A stretch of 64,000 nucleotides of DNA from Prado023 sp963788325 (GCA_963788325.1 CAWBGJ010000008.1:212908-276907), one strand, 5' to 3'; numbered from the stretch's first letter, positions 10,420 through 21,748 are shown. The notes: a model not told the origin generated them from the sequence alone. Program-made: numbers and translations.

Positions 10420-11326
10420 ATGGACGGCATTGGCGAACCGGATTGGGCCACAGGCGTCACCGTGCTCGTCCTCGCCGGTGGGCGCAGCACCCGGCTGGGA
10501 CGGGACAAGGTCGACCACCCATGTCGGCGGGCGTCGGGTCGTCGATCGGCTGCTGACCCAGGTGCCCGAGGACGGGTCGAGGTGGTGCTGGTCGGCCCCG
10601 CGCGCCCCGGGCTGCCCGATCGCGGGTGGTCCTGGCCCAGCGAGGACCCGCCCGGTGGTGGGCCGCTGGCGGGATCGGGGCGGGCCTGGCCGAGGTCGGG
10701 ACCCCGCTGGTCGCGGTCTGTGCCGCGGACATGCCGTTCGGCGTGCCCGGTGCTCGTGGGGGCGCTCGGCAGCGGTTGTCGGCCGACGCCGGCCGGGGGT
10801 CGACGCCGTGGTGCCGGTCGACCCCGGGGGCCGCGCCCAGCCGCTCTGCGCGGCCTACCGGACCGACGTGCTGCGCGCGCGGCTGGAGCCGGTTGGACCC
10901 GCTCACCGGCCGGCCGATGCGCCACCTGAGCCCGCTGCTGCGCGTGATGGAATGGCCGGTGCCAGCTGGCGCGGTGACCGACGTGGACACCGCCGAGGAG
11001 CTGCAGGTGGCCCGCACCGGGCTGCACGAGGAGGGAGCGGTCATGCAGGAATGGGTCGACGCGGTCCGTGCAGAGCTGGGCTTGGACGTCGACGTGCGAT
11101 ATCGACATGATCCTGGACCTGGCTCGCGACGCAGCGCACAACGTGGACCGGCCGGCCGCGCCGGTGACCACCTACCTGCTCGGGGCTGCGGTGGCCGCGG
11201 GTGCGGATCCGGCGCAGGCCGCCGACCTGGTCAGCCGGCTTGCCCTGCAGTGGACGGCAGGCCCAGGGCGAGCGGGCGAGCGACCGGAACCCCGGCTCGG
11301 TGCCGAACGTGCAGCCGATCCGATGA
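10420..11326 (+). CDS. mobA: Molybdenum cofactor guanylyltransferase with C-terminal DUF6457-like domain (frameshifted)
   Basis: MobA attaches GMP to molybdopterin to give the MGD form used by nitrate reductases such as NarG. The nucleotide loop is VLVLAGGRSTRLGRDK, followed by VGGRRVVDRLLTQVPED, GGPLAG, LVAVCAADMPF and VPVDPGGRAQPLCAAYR. The same frame continues into MQEWVDAVRAELGLDVDV and then a DUF6457-like helical domain (DMILDLARDAAHNVDRPAAP). An ATG at 11043 with an upstream GGAGGG could instead start that domain as its own gene. Frame changes lie near 10520, 10580, 10680, 10760, 10800, 10890, 11100 and 11265. Its TGA overlaps the moeA start. Confidence 0.8.
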
Positions 11327-12514
11327 CGCTGCGCGAGCCCCGCTGGGACGAGGCGCGCGCGGCGTTGGCCGAGGCGGTGACGCCGCTGCCGGCCGTGCGC
11401 CGGGCGCTGGCCGAGTGTGACGGGCTCGTGCTGGCCGAGGACCTGGTCGCACGCACGGACCTGCCCTCGTTCGACACCTCCGCGATGGACGGCTGGGCGG
11501 TGCGGGGTCACGGGCCCTGGACCATCGTCGGCGTGTCGCTGGCTGGTCGTCCGGTGCCCGACGACCATGCGCGACGGGCAGGCCGTGGTGATCGCCACCG
11601 GTGGCGTCGTGCCCGCCACCGCGCAGGCCGTGATCCGCAGCGAGGACGGAACGGTGAGCCACGAGCACGGCGCGCAGCTCCTGACCGCGCCAGCACCGGA
11701 CGGCCGGACCCACGTCCGTCCTGCAGGGGAGGAGTGTGCGGCCGGTGAGGTACTCGGCAGGGCAGGGCACCGTGCTCAATCCTGCACTGCTCGGGCTCGC
11801 GGCGGCATCCGGCCACGACACCTTGGCTGTGATCCCCGCGGCCCCGGGCGGCCCTGGTGCTGTTCGGCGACGAGCTGGCCACCGACGGGGTGCCCGCGCC
11901 GGGCATGGTGCGCGACTCACTCGGGCCGCAGGTGCCGGCCTGGTTGGCGCGGATGGGGGTCGAGGTGGTGGCAGTCGAGCGCTGCGAGGACACGTTGGCC
12001 GCCCACGTGGCGGCGATCGGCCGGGCGGCGCGGCGCCGCCGACCTGGTGCTGACCACCGGTGGGACCGCAGCCGGGCCCGGTGGACCACCTGCACGCGGC
12101 CATCGCGGCCAACGCCGGCACGGTGCTGGTGGACAGCGTCGCGGTCCGGCCCGGGCATCCGATGCTCGCCGCGACCGTCGGGCCGGGTCCGGCCTGGCTG
12201 GTCGGGCTGCCGGGCAATCCGCAGAGTGCGATCGTCACGCTGGTGAGCCTCGCGGCACCGATCATCGCTGGCCTGGCCGGCCGTGTCGTGCTGCCCGACC
12301 TGGTCGAGGTGCCCAGCGCACAGGACGTCGGTGCGCCTGCCCACGAGGACCGACTGGTGCTCGGCACGCTCGTCGCAGGTCGGTTCCAGCCCGGGCGCGC
12401 ACCTCGGTTCGGGGATGCTGCGCGGGCTGGCCGCGGCGACCGGATTCGGCGTGCTGCCCCCGGGCGGAGTCGCTGCGGGCGACCCGCGTCCGCTGGCTGG
12501 CGCTGCCCACCTGA
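11323..12514 (+). CDS. moeA: Molybdopterin molybdenumtransferase (frameshifted)
   Basis: MoeA inserts molybdenum into adenylylated molybdopterin. About 396 residues: MTLREPRWDEARAALAEAV, then the active-site block PSFDTSAMDGWAVRG, VVIATGGVVPATAQAVIRSE, the GTVLNPALLGLAAASGHDTL region, VLTTGGT, HLHAAIAANAGTVLVDSVAV, PGHPMLAA and WLVGLPGNPQSAIVTL. The C-terminal domain ends with FGVLPPGGVAAGD and WLALPT. Frame changes are near 11570, 11740, 11850, 12040, 12070, 12390 and 12490. It ends just before a long palindrome and is convergent with narK. Confidence 0.86.
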
Positions 12515-12524
12515 GACCGGCCCA

Positions 12525-13969
12525 TCAGAACCACCCGCAAACGCTTCCCTTCTGCGGATCTGCTTCCCGAATTCGGGAAGCGCCTGAGCAGAAGGGAAGC
12601 GTGCGGGGCAGGGGCAGCATCAGCTGGGCGATCTCCGCTCCCGGTCGGGCGTAGAAGTACCAGCAGAGCGCCGCACCGATCGAGGCTCACGACCACGCCG
12701 AGCCAGAACAGCGCCACGGTGTACCCGGTGGCGAACATCAGGCCGAACACGAAGGGCCCGAACGCGGCGATCGCAGCGGTCCAGCCGATCACGCCGCCGG
12801 CCTGCCGGGGCTCGAAGATCATCGGCATCTGCTTGAACGTCGAGGCGTTGCCGACGCCGGCGAAGAAGAAGATCGCCAGCATCCCCCAGAAGAACGCGGG
12901 GAAGTCGTGCGCCGAGGTGGGCGCGAGCTGGAAGGACGTGAAGGCCGCGACGCCGGCCACGCCGAGCACTGCCACGAGGGTGACCTCGCCGCCGCCGACC
13001 CGGTCGGCGATCGGTCCGGCGAGCACGCGGGCGGCCGAGCCGACCAGGGCGCCCCAGAAGGCGTACTGGGCCGGGGATATGCCGTCGTCGCCGAAGACGT
13101 CGGCTGCCGTAGTACTGCTTGATGAGCAGGCCGAACGACGCCGCGAGACCCGAGAACGTGCCGAAGGTGATGATGTAGAGCAGGGTCATGATCCAGGTGT
13201 TCTTGTTGTTGAAGATGTCGAGCTGCTGGCGAATGCCGCGGACCTGGATGGGCACGCTGCGCAGCATGGTCCAGGCCATGATCGCGGCCACGACCACGAA
13301 CGGGACCCAGATCCAGGCTGCGTTCTGGTACCAGACGTCCTTGGTGATGTTCTTGTCCGGGTCGATGAAGACCTGCGTCCCGCCGATCAGGGCGAAACCG
13401 ATGATCCACGGGGTGGTGAACTGGACGATGCTGACGCCGAAGTTGCCGACGCCGGCCTGCACCCCCAACGCAGTGCCCTGCTTGGCCTTGGGGAAGAAGT
13501 AGGACGTGGAGGGCATGAACCCGCTGAACACACCGCCGCCGATACCGGCCAGGATCGCCAGCAGCAGCAGGACGGCGAATGAGGTGTTGGGGTTCTGCAC
13601 GGCTACACCCCAACCGAGCAGCGGAAGCAGGAGCAGCAGCGTGCTGTAGAAGACCATCTTGCGGGTGCCGAGCACTGGCGGCAGGAACATCCAGACCAGG
13701 CGCAGGCTGCCGCCAGCCAGGCCGGGCATCGCCGTGAGCCAGTAGAGCTGGCTGGTGCTCAGGTCGAAACCGATGTTGTTCAGCACCGGGGCCAGCGCCG
13801 AGACGAGGAACCAGGTGATGAACGCCAGGGTCAGGCTGAAGGTGGTGACCCACAGGGTCTTCCACGCGCGCCCGGAGTCCCATGTCTCCGGGTCCTCGGG
13901 GGTCCAGCTCTCCAGCCAGTCGGAGCCGCGATGGGCCGGCGCCTGTGGTGCGGTGGGGTTGGTGGCCAT
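12525..13969 (-). CDS. narK: Nitrate/nitrite MFS transporter, NarK family (second gene; frameshifted)
   Basis: About 480 residues with twelve hydrophobic segments. The first 330 residues are clean and include TLWVTTFSLTLAFITWFLVS, the substrate-site segment GGGVFSGFMPSTSYFFPKAK and GLGVQAG-like GTALGVQAGVGNFGVSIVQF. A frame change near 13110 leads to ARVLAGPIADRVGGG and NASTFKQMPMIFEPRQAGGV, the second nitrate signature. A further shift near 12685 makes the end uncertain. One frame stops at 12620; the frame that keeps the family-like WYFYARPGAE stops at 12525, inside the palindrome. It starts one base after the stop of the upstream narK, so the two are coupled. Confidence 0.84.
12541..12602. 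terminator. Long palindrome between convergent moeA and narK
   Basis: Outer arms of 15 bases (12541-12555 and 12588-12602) are perfectly complementary. Between them lies a perfect 20-base palindrome at 12562-12581 centred on GAATTC. The element sits 27 bp after the moeA stop and covers the 3' end of narK. It is placed where a bidirectional terminator is expected. No T-run follows on either strand, so rho-independent termination is not certain. Confidence 0.55.
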
Positions 13970-13970
13970 G

Positions 13971-15389
13971 TCAGCCGTCCGTCCTCTCAGTGGTGGTGGC
14001 GCCGGCCGGGACGGGCTCGGCTGGGGTGGGTGCGGACATGACCGGATCGGCCACGTTGTCGTGCTCGAACTTGTCCTTGAGGCCGGGGCTGGCGGCGTGC
14101 AGCATGCGGTGGATGGTCCATTGCATCCACACGGCAGCCACCATGGTGACCATGAACAGCACGAAGAAGGTGGACTGCGGCATCCCGGTCAGCCGTGCGG
14201 TGTAGGCGAACAGCAGCGGCAGGAAGAAGCCGCCCAGTGCCCCGAGCGAGCCGACCAGGCCGCCCACGGCGCCCACATCGTTCGGGAAGTACTCGGGGAT
14301 GTGCTTGTAGATCGCGGCCTTGCCGATGCCCATCGAGCATCCGATGAGGAACACCAGGACCGTGAACAACCCGATCCCCACGCTCCAGGGGAGCACCTCA
14401 CTGGTCGTGCCGTCCGGGTTCTCCAGCGTGATGAAGCCGTAGGGCATCATCAGGATGCCGGTGGCGATCATCATGATCGCGAAGGTCCAGTACATGACCC
14501 GCCGGGCTCCGACCTGGTCCGAGAGCCAGCCACCGAATGGGCGCAGCAGGGACGCAGGGAAGATGAACAGGGCGGTGAGCAGGGCCGCGTGCGACAGCGA
14601 CTGGCCGTAGACGTCGACGTAGTACTTGGGCAGCCAGGCCGCCAGCGCCACGTACGCCCCGAATGTGACCACGTAGTAGAGGCTGAAGCGCCAGACCCGC
14701 ATCTGCTTGAGCGGCTGCATCAGCTGGCCGATGCTACGACCGGCACCGGGCTTGTGGTCGTGCCGGGGGACCCGAACCAGGTGATCGCGGCCATGCCCAG
14801 CAGCAGCATCGCGTACAGGAAGGGGACGAACCGCCAGCCGCCGGGGATGAGTCCGCCGAGGTAGCCCGCCGCCGGAACTACCACGATCAGGGCCGGCCCG
14901 ATGAACTTCGTCACCGACGCGCCCACGTTGCCGGCGCCGAACACGCCGAGTGCCAGGCCCTGGCGCTCGCGCGGCCACCAGGCCGATACCCATGCGATGC
15001 CGACGCTGAACGAGTTGCCCGCGAAGCCGACCAGGAACGCGTAGAAGAGCAGCATCTGGTAGTTGGTCACCGTGGAGACCAGGTAGGCCGGGATCGCGGT
15101 GAGGGCCAGCATGAGTGCGAAGACCTTCCGGCCGCCGACCCGGTCAGTCAGGATACCGGCCGGCAGCCGCCAGATGGACCCGTTGAGCACCGCGAGGGCG
15201 GTGATCCAGGCGAGCTGCACGTCGGTGAGCCCGAACTCATCGCGGATGGGGATGCCGAGCACGCCGAACATCAGCCAGACGGCGAACATCAGGGTGAACG
15301 CGATGGTCGAGATGGCCAGGACGCGGCCCTTGCCGGGTTCCTGCGACCGAGACCGGTTCAGCGCCGGAGATGATCGTTGGCGCAGCCAT
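13971..15389 (-). CDS. narK: Nitrate/nitrite MFS transporter, NarK family (first gene; one frameshift)
   Basis: About 472 residues. MAAPTIISGAEPVSVAGTRQ precedes the first helix AISTIAFTLMFAVWLMFGVL, followed by GIPIRDEFGLTDVQLAWITA, LPAGILTDRVGGRKVF, and the nitrate signature GFAGNSFSVGIAWVSAWWPR and QGLALGVFGAGNVGASVTKF. After a shift near 14735 the second half includes LFIFPASLLRPFGGWLSDQV and GCSMGIGKAAIYKHIPEYFP, the second signature. A shift also lies near 15330. GGAGGGGAGG precedes the ATG at 15389. It resembles NarK1-type nitrate/proton symporters; direction of transport cannot be told from sequence. Confidence 0.86.
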
Positions 15390-15505
15390 GGGAGCTGCCT
15401 CCCCTCCTGTGGTGACGGGAGCACCGTACACCATTAAATCACAACGTGAACGTTTGTTCCCGTGAAAAAGTGTAGCGGTGCGTGTTTATGTGGTAGAACT
15501 GGCCC
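15390..15505. promoter_or_regulatory. Divergent control region for narK-narK and regulator-narGHJI
   Basis: This is an unusually AT-rich 116 bp spacer in a very GC-rich neighbourhood. It contains a perfect palindrome GAACGTTTGTTC at 15448-15459, with flanking CGTGAA copies at 15445-15450 and 15460-15466. It separates the narK pair (minus) from the regulator and narG (plus). A binding site for the adjacent winged-helix regulator is the natural reading, but this is an inference. No clear -35/-10 pair stands out. Confidence 0.5.
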
Positions 15506-16316
15506 GTGAGCACGTCGATCCCCCTGCAGTCCATCGGCCGCGCGCTGGCCCGGCTGGGCTCGTTGCACGGACCGCGACCGCGCACCGGAGATGCTGTCGG
15601 GGAGACCCGCGTGGCGATCCTTGAGTTCGTCGAGGCCGCGCACGACGTGGTGCGGGTCGAGGACATCGCCGCCGCGGTGGGCCTGCACCCGAACACCGTG
15701 CGCGGGCATCTGGATGCGCTGCTCGCCTCAGGCCGGATCACCCGGATCGCCGACCGCCGGGCCACCCGCGGCCGGCCGCACTGGCTGTACTCGGCCACGA
15801 CCTCGGCCTCGGTGCGCGAGCTGGCCCGGGCCCTCGACGAGGAGCTCGACTCCGCCCAGGCCCCGGACGCGGCGCGACTGGCCGCCGCGACGTGGGCCGA
15901 ATCCGGGTCGACCGTGCCAGATCGCGGACTCCGTGGACGCAGCGGTCGACACGGCCACCGAGGCCCTGACCGACTTCGGGTTCGACGCCGTGCGCAACCC
16001 GGTCGGCGACGAGATCACGCTGCGCAACTGCCCGTACGCCGCCCTCGTGGCAGAGCATCCGGTGATCTGCGACATCCACGCCGAGCTGCTCCGGCAGGTG
16101 CTGGCTCGGACCGGACAACCCGTGACCCTGGGCCGGATGGACGTCCTGCCCCGACCGGGGCTGTGCGTGGCGCATCTGGACCGTGCCGATGTCACCCCGC
16201 TGTGGTCGGTGGAGGCGCCGCCAGCCAAGCCCGCCGACCCCGGCACCACGAAGTCCGGCACCACGAAGTCCGGCACCACGAAGCCGCGCAGCACCCCGTC
16301 CCCTCGGAGGAAGTGA
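15506..16316 (+). CDS. Winged-helix transcriptional regulator co-transcribed with narGHJI (one frameshift)
   Basis: About 269 residues starting at GTG. Residues 30-100 form a winged helix of ArsR/MarR-like style (VEDIAAAVGLHPNTVRGHLD ALLASGR, then RGRPHWLYS in the wing). After a shift near 15915 the C-terminal domain holds VGDEITLRNCPYAALVAEHP and ICDIHAELLRQVLAR, the pattern of the sensor half of actinobacterial ArsR-like regulators with conserved Cys and His. The tail carries three GTTKS repeats. The stop is 2 bp before the narG ATG, so the gene is the first of the nar operon. Ligand unknown; nitrate, nitrite, NO or redox state are possibilities. Confidence 0.75.
16240..16283 (+). repeat. 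Three tandem copies of a 15-bp unit in the regulator tail
   Basis: The unit CCGGCACCACGAAGT occurs three times in a row (last base of the third differs) and encodes Gly-Thr-Thr-Lys-Ser repeats at the extreme C-terminus of the regulator. In-frame units of this sort change number easily by slippage. Confidence 0.9.
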
Positions 16317-16318
16317 CC

Positions 16319-19300
16319 ATGCCCACAAGCGCCACTGATGAGTTCCTGGTCCGAGCGGGACGATTCCTGTCCCGCGGGGAGGTGTCGGCCGACCTGCGCA
16401 CGCTCACCAAGGAGGGCGGTCGTGACGCCGACTCCTTCTACCGCGACCGGTGGAGTCACGACAAGGTGGTGCGCTCCACCCACGGTGTGAACTGCACCGG
16501 GTCGTGTTCGTGGAAGGTCTACGTCAAGGACGGCATCATCACCTGGGAGTCCCAGCAGACCGACTACCCGTCGGTCGGGCCGGACTCCCCGGAGTACGAG
16601 CCCCGCGGCTGCCCGCGTGGTGCGGCGTTCAGCTGGTACACCTACTCGCCGACCCGGGTGCGCTACCCCTACATCCGCGGGGTGCTGCTCGAGATCTACC
16701 GCGCGGCCAAGGCCGCCCACGGCGGTGACCCGGTCAAGGCATGGCGCGCCGTGGTCGAGGACCCCGGATCCCGCGCGCGCTACCACCGCGCTCGCGGCAA
16801 GGGCGGCCTGGTCCGGGCATCCTGGGCCGAGACGATCGAGCTGATCTCGGCGGCACACGTGTCCACGATCGACACGTACGGCCCGGACCGGGTGTTCGGG
16901 TTCTCGCCGATCCCGGCGATGTCGATGGCCTCGCATGCGGCCGGTGCGCGGTTCATCAGCCTGCTCGGCGGCGGGATGCGTCGCTTCTACGACTGGTACG
17001 CCGACCTGCCGGTGGCCTGCCCCGCAGGTGTTCGGCGACCAGACCGACGTGCCGGAGTCCGCGGACTGGTGGAACGCCTCGTACCTGATCATGTGGGGCG
17101 CCAACGTCCCGATGACCCGCACGCCCGACGCGCACTTCATGACCGAGGCGCGCTACCGCGGCCAGAAGGTCGTCACGGTCAGCCCCGACTACGCCGACAA
17201 CACCAAGTTCGCCGACGAGTGGCTCAGCCCGCATCCGGGCACCGACGGCGCGCTGGGCGATGGCCATGGGCCATGTGATCCTCAAGGAGTTCTTCGTCGA
17301 TCGGCAGGTGCCGCGGTTCGTCGACTACGTGAAGAAGTTCTCCGACCTGCCGTTCCTGGTCAGCCTGCGCGAGAAGGACGGCGCCTGGGTCCCGGACAAG
17401 TTCGTCACGGCCGCCGACCTCGGCGACACCAGCGAGAACGCGGACTTCAAGACCGTCCTGGTCGACTCGGCCACCGGTCGCCCGCACGTGCCCGAACGGC
17501 TCGATGGGCTTCCGGTACGGCTCCGAGGGCGAGGGCAAGTGGAACCTGGACCTCGAGGGCGATCGACCCGGCGCTGAGCCTGTTCGAGGCCGACCGGGTC
17601 GACCACCGCGGAGGTGCTCCTGCCGCGCTTCGACATGGCCCAGGAGGTCAACGAGGGGGGCGGGTCGCACCGCCGCGGCGTCCCGGCCGCCGAGCTGGCC
17701 ACGGTCAGCGGACCCGCGACTGGTCACCACGGTGTACGACCTGATGCTCGCCCAGTACGGCGTGGGCCGACGAGGGCCTGCCCGGCCAGTGGCCGACCGG
17801 CTACGACGACCCGCGAGCCCTACACCCCGGCGTGGCAGGAGGAGATCACCGGCGTGCCGGCCGAGCAGGCCGAGCGGATCGGCCGGGAGTTCGCGGCCAA
17901 CGCCGAGGAGTCCGGCGGCCGCTCGATGATCATCCTCGGGGCGGGGACCAACCACTGGTTCCACTCCGACACCATCTACCGCACCTTCCTGGCCCTGACG
18001 ACGCTGACCGGCACGCAGGGGATCAACGGCGGCGGCTGGGCGCACTACGTCGGCCAGGAGAAGGTCCGGCCGATGACCGGGTGGGCGCAGCTCGCGTTCG
18101 GCCTGGACTGGGTCCGCCCGCCGCGCCAGATGATCGGCACGGCGTTCTGGTACGTCAACACCAGCCAGTGGCGCTACGACGCGATGGGCGCCGAAGGGTT
18201 GGCCAGCCCGCTGGGCGCGGGTCGCTTCAAGGGCCGCGCGATGATCGACACGCTGGCCCAGTCGGCGCGTTCGGGCTGGATGCCCAGCTACCCGCACTGA
18301 ACCGCAATCCGCTGACCATCGCCGAGGAGGCCAAGGCTGCAGGCATGGAGCCGGCCGCCTACGTGACCGAGCAGCTGAAGTCCGGCGAGCTGAAGTTCGC
18401 GGTCGAGGACCCCGACGCCCCGGAGAACTGGCCGCGGGTGCTCACCCTCTGGCGGGCGAACCTGCTGGGCTCCTCGAGCAAGGGCAACGAGTACTTCCTC
18501 AAGCATCTGCTCGGCACCTCGCATGCCGTGCGGGCCGACGAGGCGCCCGAGGACCAGCGGCCCGCAGGACGTCACGTGGCACGACGACGCCCCGGTGGGC
18601 AAGCTCGACCTGCTGGTGAGCATCGACTTCCGGATGACCTCGTCGGGCGCTGCTTCGGTGACGTCCTGCTGCCGGCGGCCACCTGGTACGAGAAGTACGA
18701 CCTGTCGAGCACGGACATGCACCCGTTCGTGCATGCCTTCACCCCGGCCATCGACCCGCCGTGGGAGACCAAGAGCGACTACGACATCTTCCGGCGAGCT
18801 CGGCCGCGGCGTCTCCCGCCTGGCCAAGGGCGTGCTGGACACGCGCACCGACCTGGTGACTGTGCCGCTGCTGCACGACACCCCGGACGAGTTGGCCCTG
18901 CCCGGTGGGCGTCGTGCGTGACTGGAAGACCGGCGAGGTCGACCTGATCCCGGGCAAGACCGCGCCCAAGTTCGTCACCGTGGAGCGCGACTACACCGCC
19001 ATCGGGGCCAAGATGGCGGCCCTCGGGCCCGCTGGTCGAGAAGCTGGGCACACTGACCAAGGGCGTGAAGATGGACCCCACGCCCGAGGTCGCGCTGCTC
19101 GGCGCGGATCAACGGGGTGATGCCCGACGGGCCGGCGGCCGGCCGGCCCAGCCTGCGTCACGGCCGCGCACGCCTGCGAGACGATCCTGGCGCTGTCGGG
19201 GACGACGAACGGTCGGATCGCGGTCGACGGCTTCCGGGACGTCGAGAAGCGCACCGGCATGCGGCTGGCCGACCTCGCCGAGGACGAGGTGGGCAAGCGG

Positions 19301-20019
19301 ATCACGTTCATCGACACCCAGACCCGTCCGGTGCCGGTGATCACCTCCCCGGAATGGTCGGGCTCCGAGCACGGCGGGCGGCGCTACACGCGCGTTCGCG
19401 ATCAACGTGGAGCGGCTCAAGCCGTGGCACACGCTGACGGGTCGGATGCACTTCTTCCTCGACCACGACTGGATGGCGGAGATCGGGGAGAACCTGCCCA
19501 CCTTCCGGCCGCCGCTGAACATGCACCGGATCTTCGGTGACCAGAGCTCCGGCGTGGGCAAGGAGGTGACGGTGCGCTACCTGACCCCGCACTCGAAGTG
19601 GTCGATCCACTCCGAGTACCAGGACAACCTGTTCATGCTCTCGTTGAGCCGGGGCGGGCCGGAGATCTGGATGTCCCTGGAGGACGCCACCACGATCGGG
19701 GTCAAGGACAACGAGTGGATCGAGGCGTACAACCGCAACGGCGTGGTGGTGGCCCGCGCGGTCGTCAGCCACCGGATGCCCGAGGGCACGGTGTTCATGT
19801 ACCACGCCAAGGACCGCACGGTCGACGTGCCACGCACCGAGACCTCGGGCCTGCGCGGCGGCATCCACAACTCGCTGACGCGGCTGATGATCAAGCCCAC
19901 GCACATCGATCGGCGGGTACGCCCAGCTGAGCTTCGCGTTCAACTACCTCGGCCCCACCGGCAACCAGCGCGACGAGATCACCGTGATCCGTCGCCGTTC
20001 CCAGGATGTGGAGTACTGA
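16319..20019 (+). CDS. narG: Respiratory nitrate reductase alpha subunit (many frameshifts)
   Basis: Catalytic Mo-bisMGD subunit that reduces nitrate to nitrite; about 1,233 residues, the usual NarG length. The N-terminal FS0 cluster region reads STHGVNCTGSCSWKVYVKDG with the NarG-type His-Cys pattern, followed by RGCPRGAAFSWYTYSPTRVR. The Asp that ligates molybdenum lies in the WYADLPVA region near 17000, followed by QVFGDQTDVPESADWWNASY. Other blocks are MIILGAGTNHWFHSDTIYRT, GINGGGWAHYVGQEKVRP and the C-terminal GMNN-like NYLGPTGNQRDEITVIRRRS. About fifteen frame changes fall between 17020 and 19915. GGAGG precedes the ATG. No twin-arginine signal is obvious at the start, as is usual for NarG facing the cytoplasm. 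Confidence 0.93.
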
Positions 20020-20070
20020 TGCGGAGCGGCGACCGACCGAGCGAGGAATGAGCGACGAGGAGCGCGACTG

Positions 20071-21748
20071 ATGAAGGTCATGGCCCAGATGGGCATGGTG
20101 ATGAACCTCGACAAGTGCATCGGGTGCCACACCTGCTCGGTGACGTGCAAGCAGGCGTGGACCAACCGCGCCGGCGTCGAGTACGTGTGGTTCAACAACG
20201 TGGAGACCCGACCCGGCCAGGGCTATCCGCGCACCTACCAGGACCAGGAGCGCTGGCAGGGCGGCTGGGTGCTCAAGCGCGGCAAGCTCCAGCTGCGCTC
20301 GGGGTCGACGGCTCTCGCGGCTGACCAAGATCTTCTCCAACCCGGTGCTGCCCGAGATGGGCGACTACTACGAGCCGTGGACCTACGAGTACGACACGCT
20401 GATCTCCGCGCCGCTGGGCGAGCACACCCCGGTGGCCCGGCCCAAGTCGCTGATCTCGGGCAAGCCGATGCAGATCCGCTGGTCGGCCAACTGGGATGAC
20501 GATCTGGGCGGCGGCCCGGAGCTGGCGCCCAAGGACCCGATCGTGGTCAAGATCCGCGACCAGGTCGGCGACCGGGTCAAGATGGAGTTCGAGCAGGCGT
20601 TCATGTTCTACCTGCCGCGGATCTGCGAGCACTGCCTGAACCCGGCGTGCGTCGCGGCCTGCCCGAGCGGTGCGATCTACAAGCGCAGCGAGGACGGCAT
20701 CGTCCTGGTCGACCAGGACGCCTGTCGCGGCTGGCGCATGTGCGTCACCGGCTGCCCGTACAAGAAGATCTACTTCAACCACCGCACCGGCAAGGCCGAG
20801 AAGTGCACGTTGTGCTACCCGCGCATCGAGGTCGGCCTGCCGACGGTGTGCTCGGAGACCTGCGTGGGCCGGCTGCGTTACCTGGGCCTTTTCCTCTACG
20901 ACGCTGACCGGGTCACGCAGGCCGCGGCCACGCCGGACGAGAAGGACCTCTACGAGGCGCAGCTGGACCTGATCCTGGACCCGAACGATCCGGAGGTGAT
21001 CGCCGCCGCGCAGCGTGACGGGATCCCCGCGGACTGGCTGGACGCCGCCCAGAAGTCCCCGGTGTACAAGCTGGCCAAGGAGTACCGGGTCGCGCTGCCG
21101 CTGCATCCGGAGTACCGCACGATGCCGATGGTCTGGTACATCCCGCCGCTGTCGCCGGTGGTCGACGCGCTGCGCGAGACCGGCCACGACGCCGAGGACG
21201 CCGACAACCTGTTCGGCGCCCTGAGCAGCCTGCGGATCCCGATCGAGTACCTCGCCGAGCTGTTCACCGCCGGGGACCCGGGGCCGGTGCTCGGCTCGCT
21301 GGCCACGCTGGCCGCCATGCGCTCCTACATGCGCGACCACAACCTCGGGCGCGACGCCGACGCATCGATCCCGGAGGCGGTCGGGCTGACCGAGGAGCAG
21401 ATGTACGCGCTCTACCGGCTGCTGGCGATCGCCAAGTACGAGGACCGCTACGTGATCCCCAAGGCACACGCCGAAGCCGGTCGCGACCTGGAGGAGCTGG
21501 CGTGCGCGGTGGACTACGCGGCGGGCCCGGACTCGTACTCGTCGGGGCCGTTCGGCGAGGCGTCCGGTCGACCGGTGCCGGTGGCGGTGGAGAACTTCCA
21601 CGCGCTCAAGGTGCGGCAGTCCGCGGAGGCCTACATCGACCCGGCGGACGCCGGGGCCAAGGTCAACCTGCTCAACTGGGACGGCGCCGTGCCGCTGGGC
21701 ATGCCCGGGATCCGGCGCCCGGACCCCGACGAGGCAGGGCAGTCCTGA
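20071..21748 (+). CDS. narH: Respiratory nitrate reductase beta subunit (one frameshift)
   Basis: Electron-transfer subunit with four iron-sulfur clusters, about 558 residues. Visible cluster motifs are CIGCHTCSVTCK, CEHCLNPACVAACP, CRGWRMCVTGCPYKK and CTLCYPRIEVGLPTVCSETC. The third has Trp in place of the second Cys, the known mark of the NarH [3Fe-4S] cluster. The frame changes near 20325. The gene begins 51 bp after narG; that spacer holds imperfect GAGCGACGAGGAGCGCGA-type repeats. Its stop overlaps the narJ ATG (TGATG). Confidence 0.95.

Noticed and set aside
15728..17140. A 470-codon minus-strand frame opposite the regulator and narG
   Set aside because: Antisense shadow without domains.
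16319..20019. Reading narG as a pseudogene or as a case of programmed frameshifting
   Set aside because: Around fifteen shifts in a full-length, motif-complete gene, with the same density in essential genes elsewhere, fits sequencing error and not programmed frameshifting or decay.
20020..20070. Small gene or element between narG and narH
   Set aside because: Only 51 bp with imperfect GAGCGACGAGGAGCG repeats, a common intergenic pattern in high-GC actinobacteria; no coding or fold signal.
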